A DNA stretch of 64,000 bases from Pseudobacteriovorax sp. (GTDB taxonomy: Bacteria; Bdellovibrionota_B; Oligoflexia; Oligoflexales; Oligoflexaceae). The notes below the pieces were generated by a model. It searched no databases. It was not told the origin of the DNA and saw only the letters and a list, made by a program, of their open reading frames with translations. Within the stretch, counting starts at the first letter, position 1. Every line of letters starts with the position of its first letter. This document shows positions 1 to 7,920 of the stretch, piece by piece. The DNA lies in assembly GCA_013215145.1 (NCBI GenBank), contig JABSRP010000019.1, positions 1 through 64,000 on the forward strand. Direction: 5' to 3'. The translations under genes were made by a program, and so were the position numbers.

Positions 1-39
1 GCCATGACCAGAGTTAATAATCATAATCTAAAGCTCTAG
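1..39 (+). CDS. Possible 3' end of an upstream gene (partial)
   Basis: Frame 1 is open from the window edge to a TAG at 37-39, giving the tail AMTRVNNHNLKL. It ends 8 nt before the ATG of the methyltransferase at 48, and the ribosome-binding site AGAGGA of that gene overlaps the stop. This spacing is what an operon partner would show, but 12 codons cannot prove coding and no family can be assigned. Confidence 0.25.
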   Translation, partial: AMTRVNNHNLKL

Positions 40-47
40 AGGAAACA

Positions 48-1073
48 ATGGAAGCAATACTAAGCCGAGGAATGGTACCGGAGCCCGTAGTCAGACTGGG
101 CATCAAGCGTTTACTTAAGCAGCGGATTCGTGACGAATCAGACAGTGATGTTGAGGTGGCGCAAAACCGGTTTAATACCCTCATCGAAAACCTCAAAAAT
201 TCACCCATAGCTATCGAGACGAAGGAAGCGAATCGTCAGCACTACGAATTGCCTGCCCAATTCTTCGAATTAGTCATGGGGAAGTACCTTAAATACTCCT
301 CCGGATATTGGAAAGAAGAGACCAAAAGTCTCACCGAAGCTGAAGAGGCTATGCTAAAGATCTATTTGGAGCGCGCTGATATTCAATCGGGACAGAAGAT
401 TCTGGACTTAGGTTGTGGCTGGGGATCGTTTAGTCTCTTTGCGGCTCAGGCTTACCCTGACTCAGAGTTTACAGCTATTTCAAACTCAGCGATTCAAAGG
501 CGTTTTATTGAGGGCCGTATTTCCAGTCTGGGGATCAAGAACCTAAAAGTGATCACCCAAGATATTAATCATTTAGACCTAGAAACTAAATTTGACCGCA
601 TTATCAGCATTGAAATGTTTGAGCACATGCGGAATTACGAAAAACTCTTGGAAAAAGTGTCCCACATGATGCAGCCTGACGGGAAGCTTTTTGTTCATAT
701 TTTTACTCACAAGACACTAGCCTATCTTTTTGAGGATAACGACAGTACAGATTTTTTGACGCGAAATTTCTTCACTGGCGGTACCATGCCGAGCGATCAC
801 TTGCTACACTATTTTAATAAGGATCTCTCGGTGTCGAAGCACTGGGTCGTCAATGGCTGTCATTACGGGAAGACCAGTGAGGCTTGGCTAGAAAATATGA
901 AGTCCCATGAAAAAGACATCATGGCTATTTTTCGAGAGCATTATGGCAAGGAAGCCCGTCGCTGGTGGCACTTTTGGAAGGTGTTTTTTATGTCTTGTGC
1001 AGAACTTTGGAACTTTGAATCGGGCAACCAGTGGCACGTTAGCCATTACCTGTTTCAAAAGACTGTAAAGTGA
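48..1073 (+). CDS. SAM-dependent methyltransferase, CFA synthase / coclaurine N-methyltransferase-like family
   Basis: The 341-residue protein belongs to the cyclopropane-fatty-acyl-phospholipid synthase (CFAS) fold family. The SAM-binding motif I LDLGCGWGSFSLFAAQ lies near residue 120, followed by IEMFEHMRNYE and FFTGGTMPSDHLLHYF. The C-terminus (SGNQWHVSHYLFQK) is that of the shorter CFAS-like, coclaurine N-methyltransferase-like branch. It lacks the longer N-terminal domain of true Cfa enzymes (usually 380 residues or more), so lipid cyclopropanation should not be assumed. A lipid or small-molecule methyl acceptor is more likely. There is no signal peptide, so it is cytoplasmic. AGAGGA sits 5 nt upstream of the ATG. 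The stop overlaps the GTG of the next gene by 4 nt, indicating translational coupling with the transporter. Confidence 0.85.
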   Translation: MEAILSRGMVPEPVVRLGIKRLLKQRIRDESDSDVEVAQNRFNTLIENLKNSPIAIETKEANRQHYELPAQFFELVMGKYLKYSSGYWKEETKSLTEAEEAMLKIYLERADIQSGQKILDLGCGWGSFSLFAAQAYPDSEFTAISNSAIQRRFIEGRISSLGIKNLKVITQDINHLDLETKFDRIISIEMFEHMRNYEKLLEKVSHMMQPDGKLFVHIFTHKTLAYLFEDNDSTDFLTRNFFTGGTMPSDHLLHYFNKDLSVSKHWVVNGCHYGKTSEAWLENMKSHEKDIMAIFREHYGKEARRWWHFWKVFFMSCAELWNFESGNQWHVSHYLFQKTVK

Positions 1074-2377
1074 GGGAGTCTCCCTCTATAGTTAGTAAAA
1101 AAATCATAGCTCTCTACGGAATGGCCGAATGGGGTGCCAATGCCGTAGAGACATTCTTTCGTATAAACCTATTAATTTACTGCACTGACCTGTTAAAGAT
1201 TTCCCCTGCTACGGCGGGTTTAATTGTAGGCATTGGAGTGGTTTGGGATGGGTTCACCGATCCCATTGTCGGAAGAATCTCCGATCGGATGACCTCGCGC
1301 TTTGGGCGCAGGATACCCTTGCTTTTACTTGGGATTGCCCTACTGCCACTCACAATTCTTGCGATGTTTTATATCAGCGCCGATTCGGAAAGCCGCGTTA
1401 TAGAATTGACCATCGCTTATCTTTTCGCCAATACAGCGTTAACGTTGATTTCGGTACCTCATGCAGCTCTAGCAGGTGATTTGAGTAAAGATAGCAATAC
1501 GAGAACACAAATATTTGCAACGCGATATTTTTATACCATACTTGGTCTTTTGACTGGTATCGTGCTCCCAGGCTACTTTTTACAAGCGGAAGGTAACAGC
1601 ATACTTAGTTACCAGAAAGCCACATGGGGGATTGCATCTGTTATCGTTATCAGTGGACTATTCTCTTGCTTTGTTGGTCGGCAGTTTGATGTGGTACGCG
1701 ATGAGACCCACAGACCTCAAGCTAATTGGATGACCTCCATCAAGCAAGTGACCCAAAATAAACCCTTCGTGATTCTGGTGTTTGCTTACCTTGCGGCAAC
1801 CATTGGCCAATCCATTAATTCGAGTTTGGCACTATACTACTATCGCTATCGACTCAAACTAGAAGAAGATAATATCCAGTTAATTCTGCTGGGTTTTACA
1901 GTGATCATCTCTATTTCCCTTCCTGTCTGGTACAAGTTAGCTGAAAGGTTTGATAAGATTACGCTGCTAAGTGTCTCTATTTTTCTTTTAGCCCTACTGG
2001 GAGGCGTTGGGTATCCTATACTTCCTGAAGGAAATCCCTGGCCCATATTTGCGATCGCAGCTATTGGTGGAATACTGGTTGGTAGTGTGTTTCTTCTAGA
2101 GGTGATTCTTGCCAATCTAGTCGATGGTGAAGACGCAGAGAGTGGCGAGTATGGCACTTATTTTGGTTTGTGGAAATTATCTGCCAAAATAGCTCGAGCT
2201 GCCGCCATTGGTTTGTCGGGAGTTATGTTGGGATATATCGGGTTTGATACCGGTACCGATACACCTTCCAGTGACGCAGTCTATAACCTCGGTTTGTTGT
2301 TTGGTCCAGGGGTTAGCATATTTTTTGTTCTAGGTGCTCTACTGGTATTGGCTTTGCCACGGCAAAAGATACAGTAA
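1070..2377 (+). CDS. MFS transporter, GPH (MelB-like) family
   Basis: A 435-residue inner-membrane protein with about 12 hydrophobic segments. The loop motif DGFTDPIVGRISDRM near residues 60-75 and the following RFGRRIPLLL are the signature of glycoside-pentoside-hexuronide:cation symporters (MelB type). The GTG start at 1070 is embedded in GTGA, which also carries the stop of the methyltransferase. Members linked to lipid-modifying methyltransferases may move substrates other than sugars, for example lipids or lysolipids; the pairing here suggests this but does not show it. It has full family length and no truncation. Confidence 0.85.
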   Translation: MRESPSIVSKKIIALYGMAEWGANAVETFFRINLLIYCTDLLKISPATAGLIVGIGVVWDGFTDPIVGRISDRMTSRFGRRIPLLLLGIALLPLTILAMFYISADSESRVIELTIAYLFANTALTLISVPHAALAGDLSKDSNTRTQIFATRYFYTILGLLTGIVLPGYFLQAEGNSILSYQKATWGIASVIVISGLFSCFVGRQFDVVRDETHRPQANWMTSIKQVTQNKPFVILVFAYLAATIGQSINSSLALYYYRYRLKLEEDNIQLILLGFTVIISISLPVWYKLAERFDKITLLSVSIFLLALLGGVGYPILPEGNPWPIFAIAAIGGILVGSVFLLEVILANLVDGEDAESGEYGTYFGLWKLSAKIARAAAIGLSGVMLGYIGFDTGTDTPSSDAVYNLGLLFGPGVSIFFVLGALLVLALPRQKIQ

Positions 2378-2412
2378 TCGTCAGCCCCCTCCCAGCTAGC
2401 GTGCGGTGGAAT

Positions 2413-3099
2413 TCAGGGATTGGCGTCGCTAACGGCATAGTACTCCAAGGATGGTTGCTGCAGTATTTTGTAAAAATCTGACTTGTTTTTTTGAGAGGTA
2501 TCGATCCATTGCCTGGCATGCTCGCGGGATAGGCCTATGGGAGTGCGGTCGTGACCTGCTTTTAGCACTTCAGGGTTGGGATCCGTGGTGATGATGGCAA
2601 AGGAATACAGTATCGGGTCCTCCTTGCTGGCCTGCCAACTATCATATAATACCGGTACAAACTGATACTTATTACGGGTTCCGCTAAACGCGACTACTTT
2701 TTTTTTGCCGGTTCTTTGGTCCTGCACCCACTCAAAAAACTGCTTAACCAAGACGATACCGTGATTCTGGCCAAGCAGTCCGGACCAACTACGGCGGGTT
2801 TCCAAGGCATCTAGGCGTGCATTAAACACGTTGTACTTACTTGGTATCTCCTTGTCCGACCAGTTGGGTCTGAGGCGGTACCGCATAGGGGAGATTTGCC
2901 GATTCCCGGCATCGTCCAGACTGATGATGAGGCCCCAATAGTTGGGGTAAAGCCTTGGATGACTTTTATAGTCCTTGACCTTTTTTGGATCTTTAGCCTG
3001 AAGCGCTTCATACTCTGCAAAGTGACTGACGTTGATGGAAGATCGAAAGTCCTCTTCCAGCGTTTTCAAATCTTGCTCTATTAATACTGAATAACACAT
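2413..3099 (-). CDS. yedK: SOS response-associated peptidase (SRAP; YedK/HMCES-like abasic-site crosslinker)
   Basis: SRAP proteins crosslink their Cys2 to abasic sites in single-stranded DNA and so shield them. The visible active-site set is Cys2 in MCYSVL, the Asn of FNARLDALETR, the Glu of QFFEWVQDQ and the His of GHDRTPIGLS. Two start codons exist, ATG AGC ATG TGT. I choose the second (first base 3099). Only it places Cys at position 2 after Met removal, and GGA lies 9 nt upstream of it but only 3 nt from the first ATG. About 228 residues, normal for the family. It stands alone, tail-to-tail with the transporter gene. No LexA box was recognised by eye. Confidence 0.9.
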   Translation of the reverse strand: MCYSVLIEQDLKTLEEDFRSSINVSHFAEYEALQAKDPKKVKDYKSHPRLYPNYWGLIISLDDAGNRQISPMRYRLRPNWSDKEIPSKYNVFNARLDALETRRSWSGLLGQNHGIVLVKQFFEWVQDQRTGKKKVVAFSGTRNKYQFVPVLYDSWQASKEDPILYSFAIITTDPNPEVLKAGHDRTPIGLSREHARQWIDTSQKNKSDFYKILQQPSLEYYAVSDANP

Positions 3100-3416
3100 G
3101 CTCATCGTTCCATGGTTTGCTGCGACAGTAAGCAGCTTGAGCTTAGCAGGTTGAGGGTGGCTCGCTAGTGGTTTTTTTGGGATCGTATTGGTTAATGTAT
3201 ATTTACCAAATTAATTAACGCTTAATTTTATTCCCTTACTTTTTTTAAACAAGTGTTCTATTTTTGCAGAGGCGTTTAAAAGTGGAACCTTAAACGCTCG
3301 CCAGGCCGGAGTTAGGGATATCGCCCCTTACTTTGGCCTGGTTCGGCTATGTGAATTTGTTATGCGCTAGGTTTTCTCTAATAGATAGCAGGCACTCAAA
3401 CACAAGCATCTTTGAT
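3100..3416. other. Intergenic region with two inverted repeats
   Basis: No convincing ORF. Two stem-loops sit back to back. GCGTTTAA (3272-3279) pairs with TTAAACGC (3290-3297). CCAGGCC (3301-3307) pairs with GGCCTGG (3335-3341) around a 27-nt loop. Neither is followed by a good T-tract. The part next to 3099 presumably carries the promoter of the SRAP gene. The hairpins lie downstream of the secreted-protein gene at 3417, so transcript 3'-end formation is possible. Confidence 0.5.
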
Positions 3417-3890
3417 TTAGTTTGACGACTGAGGGGTCCTCGTACTTGACGCGACGGTTGAAGAAGCGTTTTGCGTCGTCACAAATTGCACGATAAACTT
3501 AGTAAACCTTTCGTTGGCATCATCATCGAAGATTGTGATGTTTTTGACTCGGGGTTGCTTAACACCAGCAGCTCGAACGAGTTGGGCGAAGGTCCCGCCT
3601 TTTTTAATGTCGGAAAATTCAAGGCGACCGGAATTACCGAAGGTCTTAAAATCAAACTCCAGTAGACCAATGTTGAAGTCATCGTTATTGATCAATTCGA
3701 ATTTGACATTCTGTGCATCGCTTAATCTAGGGTTCAAGTAAACGTTCAGGACGACGTTTTTACCCGCGAATACCTGAGGCTTAAGTTTGCTCACAACAAT
3801 TTTGGGACGTGTCTTTTGACGTGTCGAATCGAATCCATAAGAATGCATACTAAAAGATACAAATAGGGATAGGAGTAATAGTCTAAACAT
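3417..3890 (-). CDS. Hypothetical secreted protein
   Basis: 157 residues. An N-terminal signal peptide (about residues 1-20, MFRLLLLSLFVSFSMHSYGF) predicts export. The mature part has no cysteine and no family I recognise. It contains a beta-rich stretch around VVLNVYLNPRLSDAQNVKFE and a serine/threonine-rich C-terminus. AGAGGA lies upstream of the ATG. A sigma-28-like promoter (TAAAGTTG, 12 nt, ACCGATAA) lies 38 nt upstream of the start, so this may be a member of the flagellar late-gene regulon. Function unknown. Confidence 0.7.
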   Translation of the reverse strand: MFRLLLLSLFVSFSMHSYGFDSTRQKTRPKIVVSKLKPQVFAGKNVVLNVYLNPRLSDAQNVKFELINNDDFNIGLLEFDFKTFGNSGRLEFSDIKKGGTFAQLVRAAGVKQPRVKNITIFDDDANERFTKFIVQFVTTQNASSTVASSTRTPQSSN

Positions 3891-3927
3891 TGCAGAATCC
3901 TCTAAGAAATTGGCTCACCCAATCATC

Positions 3928-3955
3928 TTATCGGTCGGCTAAGTGTCCAACTTTA
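3928..3955 (-). promoter_or_regulatory. Sigma-28 (FliA)-like promoter for the secreted protein at 3417-3890
   Basis: On the minus strand, TAAAGTTG (3955-3948) and ACCGATAA (3935-3928) each match 7 of 8 bases of the FliA consensus TAAAGTTT / GCCGATAA. The spacer is 12 nt instead of the usual 11, a tolerated variation. The -10 element ends 38 nt before the ATG at 3890, leaving room for a short leader with an RBS. Confidence 0.5.
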
Positions 3956-4041
3956 GGGGATTTTAGATGTTACTTATTTGAAAAATTAAGTCATTGAAAT
4001 CATAGAGATTATTCTGATTCCAACAACTCAACGTAGCGATA

Positions 4042-4479
4042 CTATTTGTCGTTTTTCTGGTTTTTCGATTGCTCGTATAGTTGATCGAAGTTAATTGGGG
4101 CTAAAACTAGTGGAGGGAAGCTGCCTTTCAAGCACATACCGTCAATAGCTTCTCGCGCATAGGGAAATAATACGTTCATGCAGAAAGTCCCAAGAACTCT
4201 CTCCAGATTGTCCCCTTCTATCCCTTTTATCATAAAAATTCCGGCCTGTTCGATTTCTACTACAAAAGCTGTTAGCTCGCCAATTTTGACAGTAGCTGTA
4301 ATCTCAAGGCAGGCTTCGTAAATATCATTTTCAACTTTTTTATTTTGATTCCGAATATCCAGATTAACTTTCGGCTCCCACTTGGTCTTAAATGCCGCCA
4401 CGGGATCCGGAGATTCGAAAGAAAGGTCTTTGAGGTATATTCTCTGCAGTGCCACTTGGACTTGGTTTTCGTTCGCCAT
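4042..4479 (-). CDS. secB: Protein-export chaperone SecB
   Basis: 145 residues, close to the usual length of about 150. SecB is a homotetrameric cytoplasmic chaperone that holds precursors unfolded and delivers them to SecA. Family features are QRIYLKDLSFESP at residues 12-24, KTKWEPKVNLDIR, the strand EACLEITATVKIG, and the helix region TFCMNVLFPYAREAIDGM with GSFPPLVLAPINFDQLY at the C-terminus. A strong AGGAG lies 6 nt upstream of the ATG. It stands alone here, without the grpE, gpsA or grxC neighbours common in gamma-proteobacteria. Its presence fits the many exported proteins in the window. Confidence 0.95.
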   Translation of the reverse strand: MANENQVQVALQRIYLKDLSFESPDPVAAFKTKWEPKVNLDIRNQNKKVENDIYEACLEITATVKIGELTAFVVEIEQAGIFMIKGIEGDNLERVLGTFCMNVLFPYAREAIDGMCLKGSFPPLVLAPINFDQLYEQSKNQKNDK

Positions 4480-4729
4480 GGGTTCTCCTTTGGTGTTAAA
4501 CAGCGTTGAAACGCCCTGGCAACTTAGTTCAAAAAAACTTTTGGAACTAGGACTTTTTTTGACAGCGGGCTGATTAGAGGAGACACTTGCGATTTAGTGA
4601 AGAAAAAAAGGCTTTTATATTGGATAGGTTTCCATTAATACAGCCTTCCTAGGACGTAATTTTTCCGATATCAACTGGGCTTTTCGGTACGGGTTGGGTT
4701 GGTAAGGGACAGATGTAGGATTTTTGATC

Positions 4730-6256
4730 ATGTTGACTAAGTTACTTTCGCTGAGATCAGCTGCTGTTTTTACTTTGATAGCGCTGTCGTTCTGGTCGGG
4801 TTCTAGCCTAGCCGCTGAAATTCCTGATGAGGCGTTTCCCATTCCCTTACACATGTACAACGATGCCGAAGCTCCGCTGCTTGACAAGTTGATGGGCCGT
4901 ATTGAAGCTGACCCTTTCAATTTGGTGGCATTAATTATCTTTCTCATGGCCATCGCCCACACGTTTATGGCTAGTCGATTGATGGATATGTCCCACAAAG
5001 TTCAGCACGATTACATCGCAAAACGAATCGCCTCCGGTGAGGCTGGCAAAGATAATCAAGATGTCTCTTTTCTTGGTAAATTGCTTCATTTCCTAGGTGA
5101 GGTGGAGGCTATTTTTGGGATATGGGTCCTCGTTCTTATGGCAGCAATCTTCAGCTTCCGTGGTTGGGAAACGGTAGTTTTCTACGTCAATACCAAGGTC
5201 ATCTACATCGAACCAATGTTTGTTGTGGTAATTATGACGATCGCTGCCACGCGGCCGATTCTAAACTTCGCTGAGAACCTGCTGCGTCAGGCAGCCAAAA
5301 TCGGCAAGGAAACGACAGCAGCTTGGTGGTTTTCTATCCTGACTGTTGCCCCGATACTTGGGTCATTTATTACCGAACCTGCAGCTATGACGATTGCTGC
5401 CTTGTTGTTGGCAAAGCAGTTTTATCGGTTGAAACCGAGCAATACCTTTAAGTATGGAACTCTTGGTCTATTGTTTGTCAACATTTCTGTTGGCGGTACC
5501 CTGACAAATTTTGCTGCTCCTCCTGTTTTGATGGTTGCGGCTCCTTGGGAATGGACCACCGGCTTTATGTTTGCCAATTTTGGTTGGAAGGCCATTGTGG
5601 GAATTATGATCGCCAATGTACTGTACTATTTCTTCTTCAAGAAAGAGTTTAAACAGCTGGACAAATTTAATAACGATCACAAACAGGGCGACATCGAAGT
5701 CACTGCCGAAGACCATACCGACCATGTTCCTTTTTGGGTGACCTTCGTGCACATGTTGTTTCTTCTATGGACCGTTGTAAACGCTCATTATCCAGTTCTA
5801 TTCATTGGCGGCTTTCTATTCTTCCTCGGGTTTAAGGAAATGACGCCACAGCACCAAAACAAACTTGAATTAAAAACAGCGATTCTTGTCGGATTTTTCC
5901 TTGCTGGCCTAGTGAATCATGGCGGTGTGCAGGGTTGGTGGATTGCGCCGGTCTTAGCGAGCTTGACGGAAGTACCGCTAATGGTGTCCGCCACCGTGCT
6001 AACGGCTTTCAATGACAACGCAGCCATCACATATCTTAGTACCTTGGTTCCTGGTCTGACTGATTCGTTAAAGTATGCAGTGGTTGCAGGTGCTGTTACC
6101 GGTGGTGGTTTGACGGTGATAGCGAATGCGCCGAACCCTGCAGGCCAGTCGATACTAGCCAAGTTTTTCGCGAATCGAACCGTCAGTCCCATCAGTCTAG
6201 CGACTGCGGCGATCGTCCCCACGGTGATCATGGGACTTTGCTTTATGATACTTTAA
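4730..6256 (+). CDS. Putative Na+/H+ antiporter (PF07399 type)
   Basis: About 508 residues with 11-13 hydrophobic segments, in the inner membrane. Conserved stretches match the 'putative Na+/H+ antiporter' family (PF07399, ion-transporter superfamily): SFITEPAAMTIAALLLAKQF, SVGGTLTNFAAPPVLMVAAP, and the half-helix-like AFNDNAAITYLSTLVPGL with TVIANAPNPAGQSIL. These TEPAA/GGTLTNFA and DNAA/ANAPNP pairs are the inverted-repeat ion-binding segments. The ORF also opens at a TTG (4724), but AGGA at 4717-4720 is 9 nt from the ATG at 4730, so I use the ATG. The N-terminus looks like a signal peptide (SSLAAEIPDE). The 250-nt leader is long enough for an ion-responsive element, but I recognise none. 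Confidence 0.85.
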   Translation: MLTKLLSLRSAAVFTLIALSFWSGSSLAAEIPDEAFPIPLHMYNDAEAPLLDKLMGRIEADPFNLVALIIFLMAIAHTFMASRLMDMSHKVQHDYIAKRIASGEAGKDNQDVSFLGKLLHFLGEVEAIFGIWVLVLMAAIFSFRGWETVVFYVNTKVIYIEPMFVVVIMTIAATRPILNFAENLLRQAAKIGKETTAAWWFSILTVAPILGSFITEPAAMTIAALLLAKQFYRLKPSNTFKYGTLGLLFVNISVGGTLTNFAAPPVLMVAAPWEWTTGFMFANFGWKAIVGIMIANVLYYFFFKKEFKQLDKFNNDHKQGDIEVTAEDHTDHVPFWVTFVHMLFLLWTVVNAHYPVLFIGGFLFFLGFKEMTPQHQNKLELKTAILVGFFLAGLVNHGGVQGWWIAPVLASLTEVPLMVSATVLTAFNDNAAITYLSTLVPGLTDSLKYAVVAGAVTGGGLTVIANAPNPAGQSILAKFFANRTVSPISLATAAIVPTVIMGLCFMIL

Positions 6257-6306
6257 TCGTTCGTTCCGACTTCAAAGATCATTATCGCCTCATTTTGAGC
6301 CTAATG

Positions 6307-6346
6307 AAAGCCTAGAGATGCGCTTCATAGCCACTCTAGGCTTTTC
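6307..6346 (+). terminator. Rho-independent-like terminator after the antiporter
   Basis: A perfect 11-bp stem, AAAGCCTAGAG (6307-6317) with CTCTAGGCTTT (6334-6344), and a 16-nt loop, ending in TTTT. The T-tract is short. It separates the antiporter from the motor operon. Confidence 0.7.
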
Positions 6347-6429
6347 AAAAAAATGCCCCAATATAAATTTTATTCCAGCAGTTTAGATCGGCTATCTGCG
6401 CAGGGTACTGTCATTTTTTTGGCAGATAT

Positions 6430-6456
6430 TAAAGGTTTTTCCTAGTGTTACGATAA
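6430..6456 (+). promoter_or_regulatory. Sigma-28 (FliA)-like promoter of the motor-like operon
   Basis: TAAAGGTT (6430-6437), an 11-nt spacer, then TACGATAA (6449-6456). Against the FliA consensus TAAAGTTT-N11-GCCGATAA this matches 7/8 and 6/8 with exactly the expected spacing, including the whole CGATAA core. The element ends 37 nt before the first start codon (6494). It suggests that the operon belongs to the late flagellar/chemotaxis regulon. Confidence 0.65.
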
Positions 6457-6493
6457 CGTGCACAGAGAATAAGAACTTGTTGGGTACGGTAAA

Positions 6494-7138
6494 TTGCGAA
6501 GGTTTGCAAGCATTGGTCTAGCGCTATCGATTGCCTCGTGTACAACGGGAAAGATCTCAATTACGTCTTTCCCTAGTGACAGTGAGGTTATCCTTAAAGA
6601 CACCCGGGGGGAAATCATCGCGACGGGAAAAACACCTTATTCCCTCGATCTGAGTAAGGACTTTTTCTCGCAAACAGATTTCGCAGTTGTCGAAATTCAA
6701 CGGGAAGGTTTCGAAAATAGGAATTTTATCATTCCAAAAACATACTTCACGTCGGATCACTCCATGGATGTTACATTGGTGAAGAAGAAGGAACAAAAAC
6801 TTCCCGAACCTAAACTCGATATTGATCAATGTGAAAAAATATCCAAAGAGGGAATGAATCGCCTTAGTAAAGGGATTGCTCTGGCTCAATCGAATATGAT
6901 GCGAAATCAGTGGAATGTAGCCACGGTGAATCTTGCGAGTCTAATCGCTGAGTATCCCTTTGTGAGCGTCCTACACGACCTCCAAGGGAATGTCTATTAT
7001 CTCCAAAAGAATTTCCGTGGAGCATTGGCATCTTATGAACGTTCGCTGCAAATCGACCCACAAAATGTAGAAACCGCCATCATGGTAAGGAAACTTAGGC
7101 AAATCACTGGTCAATCGTCAGCTGGGGGTGCGCCATGA
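6494..7138 (+). CDS. Lipoprotein with PEGA domain and TPR repeats, first gene of motor-like operon
   Basis: 214 residues. A short lipoprotein signal ends in LSIASC, putting the lipidated Cys near residue 16; the only possible start is TTG at 6494, since a stop lies at 6470-6472 and no ATG or GTG lies between. Residues about 20-95 form a PEGA-like domain (ITSFPSDSEVILKDTRGEII), a small beta domain common in envelope proteins. Residues about 115-205 carry TPR-like helices (VYYLQKNFRGALASYERSLQ and IDPQNVETAI). As a periplasmic lipoprotein it could act as a lining, bushing or PilF/GltE-like assembly factor. Its stop overlaps the ATG of the MotA-like gene (ATGA, 7135-7138). Confidence 0.8.
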   Translation: MRRFASIGLALSIASCTTGKISITSFPSDSEVILKDTRGEIIATGKTPYSLDLSKDFFSQTDFAVVEIQREGFENRNFIIPKTYFTSDHSMDVTLVKKKEQKLPEPKLDIDQCEKISKEGMNRLSKGIALAQSNMMRNQWNVATVNLASLIAEYPFVSVLHDLQGNVYYLQKNFRGALASYERSLQIDPQNVETAIMVRKLRQITGQSSAGGAP

Positions 7139-7920
7139 GTTTTATCACAGGGATCATCTTTGGTTTCGTAGCGATCCGTCTTTCCTTGATGTTTTTGGAT
7201 CAGACCTTTGCTCTGTATTTTGATGATGTTGCGATAACTATGGTGATTGGTGGCACTATTGCTGTAGGAGTGATTTCTGCGCCTTGGCAGCACAGAGAGT
7301 ATTTTTTTAAGTCTCTTGCTAGTGTCTTTTTTGGTTTTCAGAAATCTCACAAGAACCAGGTTTTTGATGCCCTGAATTTTATTCGCAACCCCCAGTCTGT
7401 TTCCAATAAAAAAGCAAGGTCCATAGCCGACGAGCTTTATCAAGATGGAAGCGAATTGATCGCTCTTCAGTTTAAGCCAGACGACATTGAGGGGATTTTG
7501 CAAGAAAGGCTGCACCAGTCCGTTGCCAAACGGCATCAGGTGGCTGATTTTTTTCACAATCTTGCCAAATACCCTCCAGCTTTCGGTCTCGTGGGGACGG
7601 TACTGGGACTGGTCAATCTCATGAGGGCGATATCAGAAGGGTTAGATCCGGCTCAAACAGGTACTAAGATGGCTCTTGCGCTCGTTGCGACACTGTACGG
7701 ATTACTGTTAGCGAACTTTATCGTTTCCCCTTTTGCAGAAGCTTGTACGAAAAACATCGAGAAGGAGCGGTTTCAGGGTGAAGTCGCACTTCAAGCCATT
7801 TTACTTGCCGCCGAGGGTGAATCTCTTCTCAAAAGTCAGGAGATGCTGAATTCATACATCTCTCGTAAAGATCGGGTGAATATTCTGTCCGAAGTGATGA
7901 AGGAAGGTCTGAGCGCGTGA
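7135..7920 (+). CDS. MotA-like stator subunit (MotA/TolQ/ExbB superfamily)
   Basis: 261 residues in a MotA layout: TM1 about 5-25, TM2 about 32-50, a cytoplasmic loop of about 95 residues, TM3 about 147-165 and TM4 about 180-202. The conserved prolines of MotA are present: PPAFGLVGTVLGLVNLM (P147/P148) and ANFIVSPFAEA (P199). MotA forms the ion-driven pentamer that pushes on the rotor protein FliG. In the loop the usual Arg...Glu pair that contacts FliG is not conserved (IADELYQDGSELIALQ), so its partner is probably not a standard FliG. It overlaps both neighbours by 4 nt. Length is slightly below classical MotA (about 285-295). Confidence 0.88.
   Translation: MSFITGIIFGFVAIRLSLMFLDQTFALYFDDVAITMVIGGTIAVGVISAPWQHREYFFKSLASVFFGFQKSHKNQVFDALNFIRNPQSVSNKKARSIADELYQDGSELIALQFKPDDIEGILQERLHQSVAKRHQVADFFHNLAKYPPAFGLVGTVLGLVNLMRAISEGLDPAQTGTKMALALVATLYGLLLANFIVSPFAEACTKNIEKERFQGEVALQAILLAAEGESLLKSQEMLNSYISRKDRVNILSEVMKEGLSA

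Noticed and set aside
5917..6231. 104-codon minus-strand ORF inside the antiporter gene
   Set aside because: Shadow of the plus-strand membrane protein; the plus-strand reading has clear family motifs.
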